DNA of 42,150 bases from Tolypothrix sp. PCC 7712 (GTDB lineage: Bacteria > Cyanobacteriota > Cyanobacteriia > Cyanobacteriales > Nostocaceae), in the NCBI RefSeq assembly GCF_025860405.1, contig NZ_CP063793.1, positions 1 to 42,150 of the forward strand, read 5' to 3'. A model generated the notes under the pieces. The model saw nothing but the letters and a program-made list of their open reading frames with translations, had not been told where the DNA came from and ran no database searches. Each line of letters opens with the position of its first letter. Position 1 is the first letter of the stretch. Positions 16,857 to 25,426 of the stretch are shown in pieces. The position numbers and the translations under genes are program-made.

Positions 16857-19800
16857 TTAACTTCCCCGTTGCCATAATTCCTGCCAATTGTAGTTTACGC
16901 TCGTGACGGCAAAATCCGGTTCTTTTTGAAAGGGACGCTGTACGTAGCGAATAACACAGCCATTATCCCGCACTTTGTAAGTTCCCTGTGATTCTTTCAC
17001 TTTCCACACATCACCTTCGGTAAATTCCTGGGACTTAGGCACTTGCACCAGTGCCAGAATAAAATCATCAGGTTTATTCAGGGCAGTAATAATTTCATTT
17101 TTGGTAACAGTCACAGTATCGGCTCCCTCTATCCGCCCCTTGACTTCAATAAACCGCAGCCGTCCCGTACCTGGAATGCGAGATTCTATATCATAGCCGC
17201 ATTTGTCACCACTCACGTCTTTTGGTTCATAACCCAACTGCTGTTCAGCAGCAATTACCGCTTGCATCGCCAGCATTTCCACCCGTTGCTTTTCTTGGGC
17301 GAAAGTATTAGCTGTGGCTTGACGCTTCCCTTGCAGCCGTTGCAGTAAACCCATTGACACCACCAATGCACCACCAACCACTACAGGGGGTAGGGGGGAA
17401 ATACGGCGTTCCTGCTGCAACTCATCCATCCGCTTTTGCAAACGCGCTTGCAGTTCATCGGCTCTAGTTCTGGCTTTGGCTGAGTTAATTTTGGCGTTCA
17501 CCTTACCAGCCATTTCTTGCAGTTGCAAATCTGCGGCGCGATGATCCCAATAATTGATTTCCTTAATCAGTCGGTCTTTCACCGCCGCCATTGTCTTGTC
17601 TATCAATTCTTCTTTATGCTGCTTGACTTCCTGGAGGTGTTGGGGGACGATGTGAGCGATCGCGTAAGCTGCGGCTTGTGCTTCAATATCATTGAGTAAC
17701 CACGATTGTTCTAAAATTGGTTCTATCAGTGCTTGGTCTGCTTCTTTGAGAGCCTGATAGTTTAAATAAGGCGCGTACCCGGCATTTTTGACGATTAAAC
17801 CTTCATCCCCGTCACCTCTCCCGGCTGGGGATGAGGGCATAATTTCCACATACTGCATTCGCCGCGATACTATCCGACGATTACCAGCAGCATCAGTACG
17901 CGCATCTTGAATAGAATGTTCTAAGTACACTAAGGCGCGGACTTGTTCGCTGGGGTCGTTTTCGTCCACGAGAATACTGCCTTGTTTGAGGACATCTCTG
18001 TGGCGTTCTAGTATCAAGTCAATGGTGGCATCAAGTAGAGGATGACCAGGACAAACTAAAGCTGCTAATGGCTTCCCCAGAACGCTAATTAGTTGCTTGT
18101 CAAAACAAATCCGCTCATAGCGGGTCAAAATTGCATCCCGCGTACCTACAACCCGTCCCCGGTTGCGAATCACGGCGGGAACATAGGTTATTTCGTAGCG
18201 GTGGGTTTCTCGTTCTCTGACAGTTCCGCCTAACTTTTGAAAAGCTTCTAAGAAAAATGAGGCGACGAAGTGCGGCTGTAATTTCCTGGCTTCGGCTCGT
18301 TCCATCTCTTCCCGAATTTGCCGTACTCTAGAGATATCCATCGTATCTCGTGCCAAGGCTTTTTCTTCTAGTAACTGTTGCAGGCGTTGGCGGTCTAAGT
18401 AGTCGGCTACAACTTGGCTCAATCGTGCTTTGGTTTCGGGAGAGTCGCCATAGCGAATTGCTTCAATCAGCAGTTCTCGCAGCTGCACACCATCAATGGC
18501 TTTACCCAGAACATCAAATACTTTACCGCCCAACGCATCCTGCTCAATTTCTAGTTTTTTCAGTAGTGCTAGGTAGACATCGCCTTCACGGGTTTCTTTG
18601 GCTACCAGATTCCACAAATGACAAACTTCGGTCTGCCCAATGCGGTGAATGCGCCCGAAACGCTGTTCTAAGCGGTTGGGGTTCCAAGGTAGGTCATAAT
18701 TAACCATCAGGTGCGCCCTTTGTAGGTTAATTCCTTCCCCGGCTGCATCGGTAGCAATCAGTATTTGTACATCTGGGTCTTGGGTAAATGCTTCTTGGGA
18801 TTTTCGCCTTTCTTCCCGCCCCATACCACCGTGAATTGTGACCACAGCTTCGGGATTGCCCAAGAGAGTACCAATTTGCTGCTCTAAGTAATTTAAAGTA
18901 TCACGATGTTCGGTAAAAATCACGAGTTTGCGGCGATAACCCCTAGCATCAAACAGTTCAGCTTCATTTTGCAGAATTTGGGAAAGTTCCTCCCATTTTT
19001 TATCTGTGCCACTCCGACGAACTCGCAAGGCTAACTGCTCTAATTGTTGTAACTGGGCAATCTCAACTTTTAGTTCGGCAATTGTCCGCGCTGCTGATGC
19101 TTGGTCAACAACTTCTTCTTCCGTCGCCTCTCGTTCATCACTGGGAATATCTTCTTCAAATTCGTCCACATCTTCAATCAGGACTGTGGACAATTCAATC
19201 TGGGCATCGTTTCCGCGCTTTGATATTTCTTCTTCTCGCTGGCGTTTCTGCAATCTTTCCCGCCGCCGCCGCAGTGACTGATAGATAGCTTCTGGGGAGG
19301 ATGCCAAGCGGCGTTGCAAAATAGTCAAGGCAAAGCCCACTGTTCCCTTGCGTCCTTGATTATCTAAAGCGTCAGCACGGTTAAACTCTTCGCGGACATA
19401 TTCTGTTACCTGCTTGTACAGCACTGCTTCCTGGTCAGAAAGTTCGTAATCAACTGTATAAGCACAGCGTTCTGGGAATAGAGGCGTACCGTCAAATTTC
19501 AGCAAATCTTCTTTGACTAACCGCCGCATCAGGTCGGAGGTATCGCAGACGTGAACGCCATCCCGAAATCTGCCTTCAAAGCGATCTCCGTCTAGCAGGG
19601 CCATAAATAGCTGATAGTCCTCTTCCTTGCCGTTGTGGGGCGTGGCGGTCATTAGCAAGAAATTGCGGGTGACACTGGACAGTAATTTCCCTAGTTTGTA
19701 GCGTTTAGTTTCTTTAATATCGCCGCCAAAAAAGGAAGCGGACATTTTGTGGGCTTCGTCGCAGATGACCAAATCCCAGTCGGTTTGGGATAACTTGGCT

Positions 19801-20444
19801 TGCAGGTCATCGCTACGGCTGAGTTTATCTAGGCGGGCAATTACCAAGGGCATCTCTGCTAGGGCGTTCCCAGTGCGGGCTGCTTCTATGCGATCGTTAG
19901 TGAGAATTTCAAATGGTAGATGAAAACGCTGGTATAATTCATCCTGCCATTGGGCTGCTAGACTGCCAGGGCAAACAACAAGGCAGCGATGCAGGTCGCC
20001 GCGAATAGAAAGTTCTGCCATTAGCAATCCCGCCATGATGGTTTTACCAGCACCAGGGTCATCGGCTAGCAGGAACCGTAAGGGTTGACGGGTGAGCATT
20101 TCCCCGTAAACTGCCGTAATTTGGTGGGGTAGGGGTTCGACTAAGGAAGTATGTACAGCTAGCAGGGGGTCAAAAAGATGAGCCAAGCGGATGCGGTGCG
20201 CTTCCGAGACAAGACGCAATAAAGAGCCATCAGCGTTGAAACTCCAGGGGCGGTCTTGAGTGACGATTTCCAGTGTAAGTTCGCGATCTCGATATAGCAG
20301 CTCGTTCCCTGGACGACCGCCAGCGTCCTTGTATGTTAATTCAACGACATCAGAGCCAAACCATTTTACGTCAACAACTGTAACCACCTGGTTGGGCAAT
20401 ATGCCTTTAACTGAGCTTCCCTTCGTCAAATCCTCTAGCAGCAT
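16857..20444 (-). CDS. SNF2-family helicase with C-terminal DUF3883 nuclease-like domain
   Basis: 1195 residues. Helicase motifs in order: LADDPGAGKT (I, 126-135), DEAH (II, 229-232), TATPHNG (III, 266-272), then the C-lobe IHGGMGREER, IATDAAGEGINLQ and QRFGRIHRIGQ (VI), typical of SNF2/RapA-like DNA translocases. A long charged helical region follows. The C-terminal domain (about 1060-1170) has GYDIES (D1085) and FIEVKG (E1100, K1102), the D...ExK core of DUF3883, a PD-(D/E)XK-like domain. It is the first gene of the minus-strand defence operon, and the promoter should lie in the 355-bp divergent gap shared with parA. The probable role is ATP-driven scanning or remodelling of invading DNA, possibly with cleavage. 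Confidence 0.93.
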   Translation of the reverse strand: MLLEDLTKGSSVKGILPNQVVTVVDVKWFGSDVVELTYKDAGGRPGNELLYRDRELTLEIVTQDRPWSFNADGSLLRLVSEAHRIRLAHLFDPLLAVHTSLVEPLPHQITAVYGEMLTRQPLRFLLADDPGAGKTIMAGLLMAELSIRGDLHRCLVVCPGSLAAQWQDELYQRFHLPFEILTNDRIEAARTGNALAEMPLVIARLDKLSRSDDLQAKLSQTDWDLVICDEAHKMSASFFGGDIKETKRYKLGKLLSSVTRNFLLMTATPHNGKEEDYQLFMALLDGDRFEGRFRDGVHVCDTSDLMRRLVKEDLLKFDGTPLFPERCAYTVDYELSDQEAVLYKQVTEYVREEFNRADALDNQGRKGTVGFALTILQRRLASSPEAIYQSLRRRRERLQKRQREEEISKRGNDAQIELSTVLIEDVDEFEEDIPSDEREATEEEVVDQASAARTIAELKVEIAQLQQLEQLALRVRRSGTDKKWEELSQILQNEAELFDARGYRRKLVIFTEHRDTLNYLEQQIGTLLGNPEAVVTIHGGMGREERRKSQEAFTQDPDVQILIATDAAGEGINLQRAHLMVNYDLPWNPNRLEQRFGRIHRIGQTEVCHLWNLVAKETREGDVYLALLKKLEIEQDALGGKVFDVLGKAIDGVQLRELLIEAIRYGDSPETKARLSQVVADYLDRQRLQQLLEEKALARDTMDISRVRQIREEMERAEARKLQPHFVASFFLEAFQKLGGTVRERETHRYEITYVPAVIRNRGRVVGTRDAILTRYERICFDKQLISVLGKPLAALVCPGHPLLDATIDLILERHRDVLKQGSILVDENDPSEQVRALVYLEHSIQDARTDAAGNRRIVSRRMQYVEIMPSSPAGRGDGDEGLIVKNAGYAPYLNYQALKEADQALIEPILEQSWLLNDIEAQAAAYAIAHIVPQHLQEVKQHKEELIDKTMAAVKDRLIKEINYWDHRAADLQLQEMAGKVNAKINSAKARTRADELQARLQKRMDELQQERRISPLPPVVVGGALVVSMGLLQRLQGKRQATANTFAQEKQRVEMLAMQAVIAAEQQLGYEPKDVSGDKCGYDIESRIPGTGRLRFIEVKGRIEGADTVTVTKNEIITALNKPDDFILALVQVPKSQEFTEGDVWKVKESQGTYKVRDNGCVIRYVQRPFQKEPDFAVTSVNYNWQELWQRGS

Positions 20445-20722
20445 CTACTATACAGTCTTTTAGTAATAATCAGTTATTCTTTATACTAAATGGCTGAATA
20501 TATATGTCAACTGAAATACGAGCTTGTCATTCATCTATTAACAATGCTTCTAATTGTTGGAGGAGACTGGCAATCTTTTTAGCTTTCTTAGGGTTATCCC
20601 TGGAGTAATATTTTTAGGCGACGTATGGCGACAAAATGCGCCTTGGCTACTTTTACCCCATCTACATACGATAAAGTTATATAAAATCTGCTGGAATTTC
20701 TATTCTTAAATAAACTTTTTTC

Positions 20723-20757
20723 ATTCGATACACGTAAACTGGAAACTAAAACCGAGT
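20723..20757. repeat. Dispersed repeat, copy 2 (partner at 2416-2449)
   Basis: ATTCGATA...TAAACTGGAA at 20723-20744 matches copy 1 at 19 of 22 positions, and similarity runs on into the ACCGAGT palindrome. It ends about 43 bp before the parA start codon, where an autoregulatory operator would be expected. Confidence 0.55.
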
Positions 20758-20762
20758 CGGTT
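20750..20762. promoter_or_regulatory. Palindrome upstream of parA
   Basis: AACCGA-G-TCGGTT is a perfect 6-1-6 palindrome, 38 bp before the parA start. ParA- or ParB-type proteins commonly repress their own operon from such a position. Function inferred from position only. Confidence 0.45.
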
Positions 20763-20799
20763 GACCAAAAGTTAACGTATCTTCTAGGAACAAAAGCCA

Positions 20800-21570
20800 G
20801 TGTCAAGTTCTAACCAGCAGTGCCGCATTATAGCCCTGTTTAATCAGGCGGGTGGTGTCGCCAAATCGACACTGACCCAAAACCTGGGATACCACCTAGC
20901 GAAACGAGAACACCGCGTTCTCCTTATCGACATAGACCCCCAAGCGTCATTGACCAAATTCATGGGGTTAGTGCCATCTCAGTTACAAAAAACTGTTGCT
21001 GATGCCATTATCAACGAGCAGCCCTTACCGATTCATGAGGACATTCACGGTATGGATTTAGCTCCTGCTAATCGAGTCTTGAGTGGAGCAGAAATGCAGT
21101 TAGTAAGTGCTGCCATGCGTGACTTCCGCCTCAAGGAAGCCATTGAACCTGTTCTAGATGAATACGATTTCATCCTGATAGACTGTCCCCCCAGTTTAGG
21201 ATTGCTTTCTTATATATCCTTAGTCGCAGCCACACACGTACTCGTCCCTGTAGAAACCCATCTCAAAGCCTTTGAGGGAACAGACGAACTTTTACAAACT
21301 ATTACCCACGTTAAAAATAAAGCTAATCGCAAAATCCAAATAGCAGGGTTTGTGCCTACGCGGTATGCTCACCAAAACTCAGCCGATAAACGAGCTTTGG
21401 CAGCTATCACTGAACAACTATCTGCTTGGGGTCGTATCTTCCCAGCAATCCCCAGAGCCACCGCTTTTGTTGATGCGACAGAAGAACGTGCGCCCCTAGC
21501 AGTATTTGACCCGAAACATTCTGTAGTAACTATCCTTGAAGAAATAGCTAATTCTTTGGAGGCTTTGTGA
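20800..21570 (+). CDS. parA: ParA-family partition ATPase
   Basis: 256 residues from a GTG at 20800, with AGGA about 11 bases upstream. Motifs: NQAGGVAKST (15-24) at the Walker A position, VLLIDIDPQASLT (A'), and FILIDCPPSLGLL (Walker B). The protein is of the short type without an N-terminal DNA-binding domain. The expected deviant Walker A is KGGVGKS/T; here the signature lysine is alanine (A17) and the glycine before the catalytic lysine is also alanine (A21), while K22 is kept. ParA ATPases move plasmid copies over the nucleoid together with ParB bound to parS. It forms an operon with parB, overlapping it by 4 bp. Confidence 0.93.
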   Translation: MSSSNQQCRIIALFNQAGGVAKSTLTQNLGYHLAKREHRVLLIDIDPQASLTKFMGLVPSQLQKTVADAIINEQPLPIHEDIHGMDLAPANRVLSGAEMQLVSAAMRDFRLKEAIEPVLDEYDFILIDCPPSLGLLSYISLVAATHVLVPVETHLKAFEGTDELLQTITHVKNKANRKIQIAGFVPTRYAHQNSADKRALAAITEQLSAWGRIFPAIPRATAFVDATEERAPLAVFDPKHSVVTILEEIANSLEAL

Positions 21571-22640
21571 TCCGACGTAAGCAAACTGATAAACCCTTTG
21601 GGGGTCAAATTACAACTCCACCCCCTGCGCCTTGGTTATCCTCACCAGATGGAGAAAAGCTAGCCGCTACTGAAACTACTATCAAACTTGAAGATATAGT
21701 TCTGCCTCAGCACCAACCCAGGCGATACTTTGACCCACAAGCATTAAAAGAATTAGTTGAGTCAGTCAAACAGCATGGCATTCTCCAACCTCTGTTAGTT
21801 CGTCCAGGGGCGGAGGGAAAATACGAATTAGTAGCAGGAGAACGACGCTATAGGGCAGCACAAGAAATAAAAGTTGAAGTTGTGCCTGTGGTTGTGCGTG
21901 AGCTATCAGATGACCAAGCATTTCAGTTGGCTTTGATTGAAAACCTACAACGAGAAGACCTTAACCCTGTTGAAGAAACTGAAGGTATCTTGCATCTGTT
22001 GGCAATCCGCCTGCATTGCGATGTAGAAGCTGTCAAATCCTTACTGTATCGCATGAAGAACGCTCACAGCAAAGAAGAAAAGCAGCCACCAGAGTCATTA
22101 GATGAATCTAGGAGAAACGTTTCTCCTAAAAAAGAAGAAACGGAATCTGAGGATAACTTTTCTGATAATTTAAATGAGGAGACAGAATCTAGGAGAAACG
22201 TTTCTCCTAAAGTGGATTTGGAGCAATCAAAGACGGTAGAACAGGTATTTGAGAGCCTGGGGCTAATGAATTGGCTATCGTTCACTACCAAGCGTTTACC
22301 GTTGCTCAATCTGCCCGAAGAAATTTTAATGGCACTGCGAGAAGGAAAACTGGAATACACCAAAGCCCAAGCCTTGGCACGGGTAAAAGATGAGGAACTG
22401 CGAAAAGTTTTCTTGTCACAAGCGATAACTAACGATTGGTCTTTAAGCCAAATTAAAGAACAAATCATCGCCAGCACTGCTGCTGAACCACCAACGTCTA
22501 AAACACCTAATCAAATACCAGAACGGCTCAAAGATATCACGCAGCGCATTAAAAAGCGTCAGCTTTGGAATATTCCTCGCAAGGAAAAACAGCTAGTAAA
22601 CCTTCTAAACAAACTAGAAGCATTACTAGGGGATGAGTAA
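21567..22640 (+). CDS. parB: ParB-family partition protein with in-frame palindromic repeats
   Basis: 357 residues from a GTG that overlaps the parA stop codon by 4 bp. The N-terminal ParB/Sulfiredoxin domain is clear: DIVLPQHQPRRYFD, GILQPLLVRP, the CTP-binding box GERRYRAA and ENLQREDLNPVEE. A HTH region follows later (LREGKLEYTKAQALARV), then a basic C-terminus. Between the two lies a low-complexity insertion (about 165-220) in which ESRRNVSPK occurs twice. These repeats are encoded by two identical 27-bp DNA segments, each with a 20-bp perfect palindrome, listed separately as parS candidates. The insertion thus seems shaped by DNA rather than protein needs. Confidence 0.93.
   Translation: MIRRKQTDKPFGGQITTPPPAPWLSSPDGEKLAATETTIKLEDIVLPQHQPRRYFDPQALKELVESVKQHGILQPLLVRPGAEGKYELVAGERRYRAAQEIKVEVVPVVVRELSDDQAFQLALIENLQREDLNPVEETEGILHLLAIRLHCDVEAVKSLLYRMKNAHSKEEKQPPESLDESRRNVSPKKEETESEDNFSDNLNEETESRRNVSPKVDLEQSKTVEQVFESLGLMNWLSFTTKRLPLLNLPEEILMALREGKLEYTKAQALARVKDEELRKVFLSQAITNDWSLSQIKEQIIASTAAEPPTSKTPNQIPERLKDITQRIKKRQLWNIPRKEKQLVNLLNKLEALLGDE
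22109..22128. promoter_or_regulatory. parS: parS-like palindrome 1, inside parB
   Basis: A perfect 20-bp palindrome with half-site TAGGAGAAAC, embedded in a 27-bp direct repeat (22104-22130) and translated as part of ESRRNVSPK. The sequence class (16-20 bp, perfectly symmetric, in or near parB) fits a ParB-binding centromere. It differs from the bacterial chromosomal parS consensus (TGTTTCACGTGAAACA). Confidence 0.6.
22190..22209. promoter_or_regulatory. parS: parS-like palindrome 2, inside parB
   Basis: An identical copy of the 20-bp palindrome at 22109-22128, exactly 81 bp (27 codons) downstream, again within the same 27-bp repeat (22185-22211) and reading frame. No base has changed, not even at synonymous positions. 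Confidence 0.6.
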
Positions 22641-22885
22641 ATTGGTATAAGTTGTCAAGTAATCTCGAAGAGGGGGTTATACCCAAGGCTTAGTGGAATA
22701 TATCAAGCAATTTGGTGAGATGCGATAATTTTAATCATTGCTAAATTTCTAGGATTAAAAGCTATTAGCATTAAGCATTTTTTGAATTGGTCAAGAAAAA
22801 ATCTCTCTCATTTCTATACAGCCAGCTTCTATTGGGTGGAGAAAAAGAGAAAAAGCAATCGTGTACCTAACCGGAGATGAACCGA

Positions 22886-23407
22886 GTGGGAGAAGCAAAA
22901 CGACGCAAACAGATTTTAGGTGATACCTACGGTACACCAGCAACAATAACCCAAACAATACAGATTGCTAAGAAAAAGAACGATGCGCTGTTACCATCCG
23001 GTTTTCTACCTGATTTTGGGTTAGAAGTGTCCGCACAAATAGGAGAAGAACCTTTTCACTTGACAGCCCTGGAACTAAAAGACTTAAAAGTACTTGAGGA
23101 TGCTAAAAAAAGCAGGTTAGCAATAAATTTTATCCCCTTACAGTTTTCTATTACTACCATCAGTGCCGATGTCAATCCACCGATGATCTTGCGAGAAACT
23201 ATGGTTTCGCTAGAGATTTACACCTCGGAACAAAGTAAAATTGATGCAGTAATAGAAGCACTGAGTGAAGGCATAGATGTAAAAGCCAATTGGTCAAAAA
23301 GGTTTTTTACGGCACATCCTGTTCACAAAGAATTGGTTGTACCAATTCATTTACTGCCTTATGAGGAAGATAGGTTAGGTTTACAACATATTGCTGACTA
23401 TATCTAA
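22886..23407 (+). CDS. Hypothetical protein, MGEAKRRK family
   Basis: 173 residues from the GTG at 22886. An ATG three codons earlier (22877) directly abuts the CGGAG ribosome-binding site and so cannot use it; the GTG has 9-base spacing and gives the MGEAKRRKQILGDTYG opening that I know from many small phage and plasmid proteins. The rest is a soluble alpha/beta protein (FIPLQFSITTISADV, LVVPIHLLPYEEDRLG) with no catalytic motif I can name. It is transcribed in the same direction as parAB but 245 bp further on. Function unknown. Confidence 0.75.
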   Translation: MGEAKRRKQILGDTYGTPATITQTIQIAKKKNDALLPSGFLPDFGLEVSAQIGEEPFHLTALELKDLKVLEDAKKSRLAINFIPLQFSITTISADVNPPMILRETMVSLEIYTSEQSKIDAVIEALSEGIDVKANWSKRFFTAHPVHKELVVPIHLLPYEEDRLGLQHIADYI

Positions 23408-23497
23408 CATTTTTAATGCCCGTTTATTGCCCACGCTCCTTTCTTCTTCTGAAGTAGCAACAAGTCCGGGCGGCACGTTAGGATTATCAGCATCTGT

Positions 23498-24358
23498 TTA
23501 GGAGCCAGAAAAATTTGAATTTCGCTTTTTGCGAGCTTCTCTCTTCTGCTGGGCTTTCTTCAGCCTCTCATGATCCTTAACGCTCTTGTCGTTAGTAACA
23601 GTCTCTTGTGCTGGTTTGTGTTCGGCAGTTGGAGTTATGGATTTAGGTGGCTGATTTTTAATACTTGAGAAGCCAAATGTTTCTTGTACATCATCCCAAT
23701 CTCCGACCACCTCATCATCAACGCACCCAGCTTCAAAGGCTTTCTTAATCAGAGGTAAAGAATCTATTGCTTTGAGGTCAATTAGCACAGAAATGATATG
23801 ACCATTTAACTCTGGACTATTTTCTTCAAAATACTCTAGTTGTTGAGACACAGCAGCAACACAATTCGCCTTCTTCTCTGGATATACACAGGCAATTCTT
23901 TTGATAGTAACCATAGCTTGAACTCGCCAAGTTTCGTCATGAGAGTCATCAGCAAGATAAGCAGCCAGTGCTGGAATTGCTGGTAAACCAATCAGGCTTA
24001 AAACATCCGTCAATTCCTCAATCAAGCAGAACAAGACTTCATTATCAAAAGCATCATCCATTTTGGGGAATAAGCTAATCAATGGCTCAATTGCTGATTC
24101 TGCACGGAGTTGTCCTAATACTCGGATTGCATGAAGAGGCGCATATTCTAATAAACTGTATTCACCAAAAAAACCAAAGTCATCATCCTGCATATTGTAC
24201 AAATCCTCATCACATGCCATACGGATCAACTCAGGAATATCATCAGCCGTGATGCCTAGTGCCTGATAGTCAGGCCATTCAGATGGGGATAATTTTTCAG
24301 TTCCTGGCTGATAGTCAAGTAATTGATTAACGGGACGTGAATAACTATTTCTGGACAT
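23498..24358 (-). CDS. DUF1186/HEAT-like repeat protein
   Basis: 286 residues. The middle (about 75-210) is built of HEAT-like helical pairs, e.g. PLHAIRVLGQLRAESAIEPLI, VLFCLIEELTDVLSLIGLPAIPAL and INGHIISVLIDLKAIDSLPLI-type helices, resembling DUF1186 and PBS-lyase HEAT proteins. The N-terminal part is acidic (DEDLYNMQDDDFGFF). The C-terminus is a disordered, strongly basic tail (KKAQQKREARKKRNSN). Such repeats act as protein-binding scaffolds. It is convergent with the gene ending at 23407 and has no operon partner. No ribosome-binding site is obvious at the ATG. Confidence 0.78.
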   Translation of the reverse strand: MSRNSYSRPVNQLLDYQPGTEKLSPSEWPDYQALGITADDIPELIRMACDEDLYNMQDDDFGFFGEYSLLEYAPLHAIRVLGQLRAESAIEPLISLFPKMDDAFDNEVLFCLIEELTDVLSLIGLPAIPALAAYLADDSHDETWRVQAMVTIKRIACVYPEKKANCVAAVSQQLEYFEENSPELNGHIISVLIDLKAIDSLPLIKKAFEAGCVDDEVVGDWDDVQETFGFSSIKNQPPKSITPTAEHKPAQETVTNDKSVKDHERLKKAQQKREARKKRNSNFSGS

Positions 24359-24783
24359 AAAATAATGAAGTCAATTTTTCGATCTGGTTGGACAAACTTT
24401 TTGATTGCACTTTACTCTTAACAGTTATTTCACTCCAATTACAACCACATCACGGGAGAAAACTGCGCTGCTGTGACGAGCGTTTTTGTAGCTTTAGGAA
24501 AGAACGCTGCTATGCAACAGATGGAAAAAAAGATAGCTATTGGAGTAAAATAAAAAATTTTAGAAAAGTATTTCTTAAAAAAGTTGCTAAAACTGAGGGA
24601 TATCAAGAGTTTTGAGAGCCAGTGCCTCGCAACTAAGATTGCGAAGTATTGGCTTGAAAATTGCGATTACAACAGAGAAGTTAAATTAATACTGCTTGAT
24701 ACTATTAGGAATAAGTATTGAATTATACTGGCTTGAGCAAGACTGAATAATTATTTTTGAAAGCTTTATCGTAAAAATTTTGT
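24359..24783. other. Intergenic region with a long hairpin
   Basis: 425 bp between divergent genes. A 75-codon TTG-started frame (24388-24615, plus) lacks a ribosome-binding site and plausible protein features and is not called. The only clear structure is the 24617-24654 hairpin. Confidence 0.55.
24617..24654 (+). repeat. 16-bp-arm imperfect hairpin
   Basis: Arms 24617-24632 and 24639-24654 pair at 15 of 16 positions in RNA (two G-U), with a 6-base loop CTAAGA. No T-run follows on either strand, so a simple intrinsic terminator is unlikely. It may be part of a small RNA, a remnant of a mobile repeat, or a protein-binding hairpin. Confidence 0.5.
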
Positions 24784-25236
24784 ATGTCAAAAGTTCCAGA
24801 AAAGTCACTAGGTGAACGCGAAATTTTTCTTAGAAATGCTAGTGGTCAATTATTACTTGCCACCATTGAGCTTGGTTGCCGAGATTGGACTGACAACGGA
24901 CGGCACACTGAATGCCGGATAAAATTGAGGTGGGCTGGTGGCGAAATTGAGTGTATTGATAGTCATTTTTTTGAATCTTTCAAACAGATACGTAAACAAT
25001 TAGCCCTGCAAAGTATATATCCAATGTGCTACGGAGCAAGCCGCAAAATTGTCATTACAGGAATGGCAGCAGATATGAGTTTAGGTCTAAAAGTTTATAA
25101 GGCAGAGATTGGTAATTTTCCTAGCCGTAAACAGCTAGTATCTATTTTTGATAGTGGCGATGATATCTTTCCAGCTTCTGTTGAAGAACAGCAAGAATTT
25201 CAACGTGAATGGGCGGAATCAATCAGGAGAAAATGA
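24784..25236 (+). CDS. Hypothetical protein, 150 residues
   Basis: A compact soluble protein with recognisable stretches IELGCRDWTDNGRHTECRI, YPMCYGASRKIVITGMAAD and LVSIFDSGDDIFPASVEEQ. I recall similar uncharacterised proteins from several bacterial phyla, sometimes near toxin genes, but I cannot assign a function. No signal peptide, membrane segment or catalytic motif is visible. It stands alone with a weak ribosome-binding region, 190 bp before the pentapeptide gene on the same strand. An immunity-type role is possible but not supported. Confidence 0.7.
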   Translation: MSKVPEKSLGEREIFLRNASGQLLLATIELGCRDWTDNGRHTECRIKLRWAGGEIECIDSHFFESFKQIRKQLALQSIYPMCYGASRKIVITGMAADMSLGLKVYKAEIGNFPSRKQLVSIFDSGDDIFPASVEEQQEFQREWAESIRRK

Positions 25237-25426
25237 ATTGTAAAGGAAACCAAAGTAAGCGATTCACCCTTCAACTGAGCAAGGAAGTTACACACATTGG
25301 CTTCTGAAAGCCCTAACAGCAATTACTTATAGGCAATAATAAAAACCTTTTCTTACCAATTTCTTACTTGATATTCTATAACGGGGCCTGTTAGGTATTA
25401 ACTGCTGTGTTTTGGAAGCTAAAGTT

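Larger units (their letters stand above)
20445..20799. other. Divergent promoter region between the defence operon and parAB
   Basis: 355 bp without a supported gene. It should hold promoters for the helicase operon (minus) and parAB (plus). It contains the 20723-20757 copy of the dispersed repeat and the palindrome at 20750-20762. Confidence 0.6.

Noticed and set aside
20594..20806. 70-codon minus-strand frame in the parA upstream region
   Set aside because: No ribosome-binding site or recognisable protein pattern; overlaps the regulatory elements and the start of parA.
24388..24615. 75-codon plus-strand frame with TTG start
   Set aside because: No ribosome-binding site, odd composition (Cys/Lys/Arg clusters) and no similarity; kept as intergenic.
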